Assembly (NCBI GenBank): GCA_964034945.1
Contig: OZ035961.1
Span: forward strand, 16,631,243 to 16,695,242
Reading direction: 5' to 3'
Source of the DNA: Chrysopilus asiliformis
Lineage: Eukaryota > Arthropoda > Insecta > Diptera > Rhagionidae
DNA length: 64,000 bases
Every line of letters begins with the position of its first letter. Position 1 is the first letter of the stretch. Below are positions 60,077-64,000 of this stretch, piece after piece. Position numbers and translations under genes: made by a program. The notes under the pieces are model-generated. The model searched no databases. It had not been told where the DNA came from and worked only from the letters and a program-made list of their open reading frames with translations.

Positions 60077-63000
60077 TTAAAAGGTAACTTCCCAAGTACC
60101 CAACGGCATATGCTCTAAATCGTAATGGTCTTCCAAATATCCAACAAGTGTTACCCAGGCATCTCTAAAGTACATGCTCAGTGTGTTCTCTGAAGTTTTA
60201 AGAATTTTCTCATATGTTTCCTGGGAAATATGGTATTTTTCCTTATTGGCATCTAGCAAATCCCTAAGTTCGTATCTCTTGTAGAATTCATCATTAGCAA
60301 ATGCCATTTCGTAAAAGACAAATTCCATCATTTTATCATCGCTAAAATCAAATATAGGAAAATTTTAGTTATAGCAATTTAGATTTTACAAAAAAACGTC
60401 TACTTACGCGTTAGCATAGATTTGATTGAAATTATCCTTAACAAATTTAAAGATCACATGATCAAGTGAGCAGCCAAGGGTCAATAAATGTGTAATTTGA
60501 ACAAAGTTGTTTTCGATTTCAGAATGTTCCAACAAATATTCCATTAATTCTATCAATTTGGAACTATCAGATGGACATGAAATTTGGTATAAATGTGTTG
60601 GTTCGTGTGTCTTCATTGTTTGGAAAACAGGATCAAAATATTTTTGATAGTCGTGGTAAACTGCAACTCCAAAAGCAAACTCCAAACGATCGGTTATATC
60701 GTCAGTGGGGTTGGCCAAGTACTTGTCGACGAGTCCCTTTGCTTCTTCAATGCATTTTTCATCTCCATAATAGCAAAGATTTGCATAGACTAAGTCAAGA
60801 CTACCTTCTTCATTCGCCAAATAACCAGATTGCATAGCATCTATCTTGGGCTTCATCAAATATTGCATGTATCTACCAAAGGCAGCCAATTCTAGCCTAT
60901 TTAATCGTTGTCCAACGTTTCGCATGTGGAACATGTATGATCGCCAGTTTGTAATATCGGTTTCGAATTTTGCAAATTCAGCGACTTCGAAGACTTTTGC
61001 GAAGTCAAGATGTCCAGTCAATCCCAAAGCAAACAAATCATTCAAAATTTGGTATCGCGTTAAAGCATCGAAACCACCAAAATTTTCTTCTTTCAGAGCT
61101 TGGCCGATCTTTTCCCAAGTTTTCACATCATAATTTACACGATAATATCCGGTCCATTGTAGATTTCCCAACACCCAGTCGACTTTTTCACTCAAAGTGA
61201 TGGTCTTTGGGTCCTTGGAAGTTAGGAAGAAATCAACTGGTTTTTCATCAAAGTGTTTTTCATTGCTGGTCGTGTAGGTGACTGGAACGATCCAGTAGCG
61301 GTCGGATGTTTGAGTGGCATCTTGGAGAAATTCTTTTTGAGTCACTTGGAATGATTTTCCATCTTCGGCTAATGTAAATGTAACCAGAGGGTATCCTAAA
61401 CTGTTAATCCAGCTATTTATGAATAAATCAAAATCAACTGCGGTGTTCCATTCTTTTTTAAAAGCATCGGTCAGATTTTTAGGATCTGCAGTATCATAAG
61501 CGCTAAAAAAATTAATTATAGTTGAGTTTCAAAAAATATAAATTTGACAAGAAATTACTATTCTTTAAGATAGTTCTGAATTGCCTTTTGGAAGTGTTCA
61601 GCTCCCATACTATTTTCCGTCATCCTTAAAAATGCCGGGACCCTGTGCTTACTAAGATGATGTAGTAAGAAATCATTATTTTTTTCCCGTCTGAGTGAGT
61701 CGTGGCTGTGACAAAATCCATATGGATTTAGAACAGTGAATTCATCAAACTTTTCTTCTTCTGTTGTAAGTCCAGTTGCTGCTGCATAGGTGAGTGCATT
61801 GTTTGAATTCCAATTAGAGACGACCTTAAAATGAAAGAAAAGATTTTATTTTTAACTGTTTTGGTAAATAGTTTTTTATTTTAAAATTAATGCTGAATCC
61901 ACACTCTTGATGAGTTCGATGGAATTCCGCTTTTTCTATTAATCAGGCTTGAAATTCCGGTTTCCGATATTGTCATACATATTTTATATTTAGAATTTGG
62001 CGAAGTCACAAGATTTTTGTAAAGGTTTGCACATAAATAAAATATAGATGGTAGCCCAAAAATTACGTCATGCAACCGCGGACCCCCTTCTCTCTTAAAA
62101 TAATGATGTGTTTTATGGACAACACCTAGGTGAATTTCAGAAATTTCTTACCTCCTTAATTGCATGGTGTTTTACATATTCAGCGAGTGCTACATCGAGA
62201 AATTCACACATGGCACATTTTGCAGTTACCAAGTTTCCAAACCAAAGTTCGGCGATTTCAGTAGCCAACAAATTCACTAATTGTTGTTTGTCTTCCGAAT
62301 CCTCGTGCATAGTGAAGAAACTTGGGCTAAAAGGTTTTTTTTTGTTAATTTCATGTATTTTAATAATATTAAAATACCCACTCTAAAAGGATTAGGCCCA
62401 AGGACGATTGAATGTTTTTGTCATTTTCAAGCCGCACGATATCCAACTTCTGAATATTTTCGATCGAACTGTATGGAAAATCAGTGTATTTGTCCATTGC
62501 TGTCAAGAGGTCAAATACTACTCTATTTAAGAAATCAACATTATCAGCGTGTTCGCGGTCAACTATGAAATTAATGTTGCCCAATTTATTCGAAATATCT
62601 GCGTATGGCTGAACATTGGTCAAGTGCAAACCGATATTATGGGTTGACATTTTTGGAGTGATTTTGAAGACATCATGAATTCGATCACTATTTAAATTAA
62701 AGAATGTTTATTTTAGACAATTAAATAGAAATCTAGATTCTGATTTAATTACTCACTGCTCTAGATCGGTAGATTCTTCAACTTGAGTATTGGCATAGAC
62801 GTGATACTTTTTATGGTGGTTTATTTTGAATTGGAAAGTTGCCTTAAATTTGGGATCGTCAAAAGATGGGAAGGCATCTCTTGCGTGCTTTGGGAAGAAT
62901 TTAGTTGAGATAATCCATCTGAAACACATTTATTTTTTAAATTATTTTTTTTTAAATAAAAATTATATCATCTTACGTTGAATGATCATCTTGGTATCTG

Positions 63001-63434
63001 TAAAGACCCTGTGGTTCCTCTGAAATATGGCCACTATATTCAATTGTCAGAATGTATTTAGTATCAAGGGATAATGGTGTCGTGAGATCTACTTCCAACG
63101 TGTGTTGGTCTTCATTTGATTTGAACTCAACGGAAATCGGCTCTGATGCACGTTGAAGTGTCGTTAAGTGTACGTCGTGAATTTCCAGATTTTCACTATT
63201 GAGGACAATTTTTTTGATATCTTCCTTTGTTACTTTGAATTGAATTGTCGCTTTGCCATCAAATGTGAATTGCTCTTTGTCAGGTATCTCATTTTCTATC
63301 AGATATGGGGTCAACTCTAGTTCATAGTGAATTGGTACAATTGCATCACTTAATTCAAAATATTCCTCCTTGTGGTGTGCATGAATCAATGGACTCATTA
63401 GTAAAAGCAACAGAAATCCTTGATGTAACTCCAT
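60077..63434 (-). CDS. M1 aminopeptidase-like pseudoenzyme, gene 9 (908 aa)
   Basis: Seven exons: complement of 60077-60341, 60408-61502, 61559-61824, 62152-62326, 62382-62687, 62757-62918, 62977-63434; the sum is 2727 nt. It is a third, close copy of genes 3 and 4, about 33 kb from gene 4 and separated from it by genes 5-8. Same signal peptide (MELHQGFLLLLLMSPLIHA), NIQSS for GAMEN, TEIAE for HEXXH, Val354 for the third ligand, and WTGYYRVNYD. The last exon is one codon longer (tail LEHMPLGTWEVTF) and shows more changes than the rest of the protein. No frameshift or stop. Both the 3' flank (back to about 59840) and 5' flank (to about 63825) retain homology to those of gene 3. Confidence 0.93.
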
Positions 63435-63825
63435 CTAAAAGTTAGTATGTTTAGAGATTAGAATAAAATATATGATTAGCAGTGGTTAAATTAGGAAAAA
63501 AAAATTCAATTAAAAAATCATATCAAAATTTGAAAATTTGAAGACAAAAAAAGTTAATGAAAAATTAATCAAAGCAAAAGGTTGGAACTAGAATTTAAAT
63601 TAGAATCAACTCGATAACCTTATGATTAAATAATTTTTGTCACTTGTTACTAATAATAGCAATAAAAACCATTAAAAATATAGATTAGAAAATTATTTTC
63701 CACCTCCTTAATAATACTGTGTTTTGTATGCAGTGATCCGGAGTGACGAAGTTCAGAATATATTGATAAATTTGGGTTTGAATTCGTGTTGTTCAAAGAG
63801 CATATTTTTTACTCAAAATTTGAGT
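63435..63825. repeat. 5' flank of gene 9, homologous to genes 3 and 4
   Basis: It matches 18324-18700 and 27063-27440 closely, then diverges abruptly after CAAAATTTG. It is the shared proximal 5' region of the three near-identical genes. Confidence 0.75.
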
Positions 63826-64000
63826 CTGCAATAGTGGCACAACTCATTTTTTTTCAGTTTCGAGATATAAGCGATTAAAAATCATGCCTTTTTTCATTTT
63901 GTTAGAAAAGCGACGAAAGTTTAATAGCACTATCGTCATGTTTCGGAATTGAGAAGAGATGTCGATCTGCCAATTTTACAAAATTGTAGAGCATTGAATT
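63826..64000. other. Window edge, nothing recognised
   Basis: Non-coding AT-rich sequence beyond the duplicated flank. Confidence 0.3.

Overview
The window is eukaryotic, AT-rich and intron-containing, and it carries insect-type transposons. The (GTCY)n-bearing dispersed element matches the mini-me/DINE-1 class described in flies, so I infer an insect, most likely a dipteran; the species cannot be named from the sequence. Every host gene seen is on the minus strand, so each gene reads from high to low coordinates.

Genes: nine tandem paralogues of the M1 (aminopeptidase N-like, gluzincin) family, numbered 1 to 9 from left to right: gene 1 (<1-5307, 3' end outside the window), 2 (7056-12591), 3 (14941-18323), 4 (23718-27062), 5 (28940-35680), 6 (39649-43285), 7 (48193-51963), 8 (53424-57176) and 9 (60077-63434). 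I rebuilt the exons by hand. The eight complete genes each have seven coding exons, identical intron phases (2,2,2,0,2,2), GT-AG junctions, a total coding length divisible by three (890-946 aa), a signal peptide and no obvious GPI-anchor tail. The M1 scaffold motifs are kept (A-R-x-A/V-F-P-C/S-F-D, G-Y-Y-R-V-N-Y, W-F/L-G-N/G), but in all nine genes both zinc-binding histidines of HEXXH and the GAMEN motif are gone. The third ligand Glu survives only in gene 8. The locus is therefore a tandem array of secreted M1 pseudoenzymes, open along their whole length, so probably kept for a non-catalytic role.

History: genes 3, 4 and 9 are near-identical. Genes 3 and 4 arose by a tandem duplication of about 7 kb whose breakpoint lies inside the last exon of gene 5, leaving a broken copy of that exon at 21402-21574. 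Two DINE-1-like elements later entered the left copy and a 2.0-kb hAT-like element (8-bp target duplication) entered the right copy. Genes 2 and 5 are sister genes with a patch of almost identical exon 6, suggesting gene conversion.

Between and inside genes the DNA is mostly transposon debris: a piggyBac-type MITE (1706-2024), four DINE-1/mini-me-like elements (4053, 10829, 19972, 20700) and two older relatives, a P-like element with a THAP exon (36344-37831) holding a nested hAT remnant (37039-37774), a mariner deletion derivative (44582-45128), several MITEs, a 13-copy array of a ~120-bp repeat in intron 4 of gene 5, and a decayed non-LTR reverse transcriptase fragment (58240-58830). No RNA gene, CRISPR array or bacterial feature was seen.
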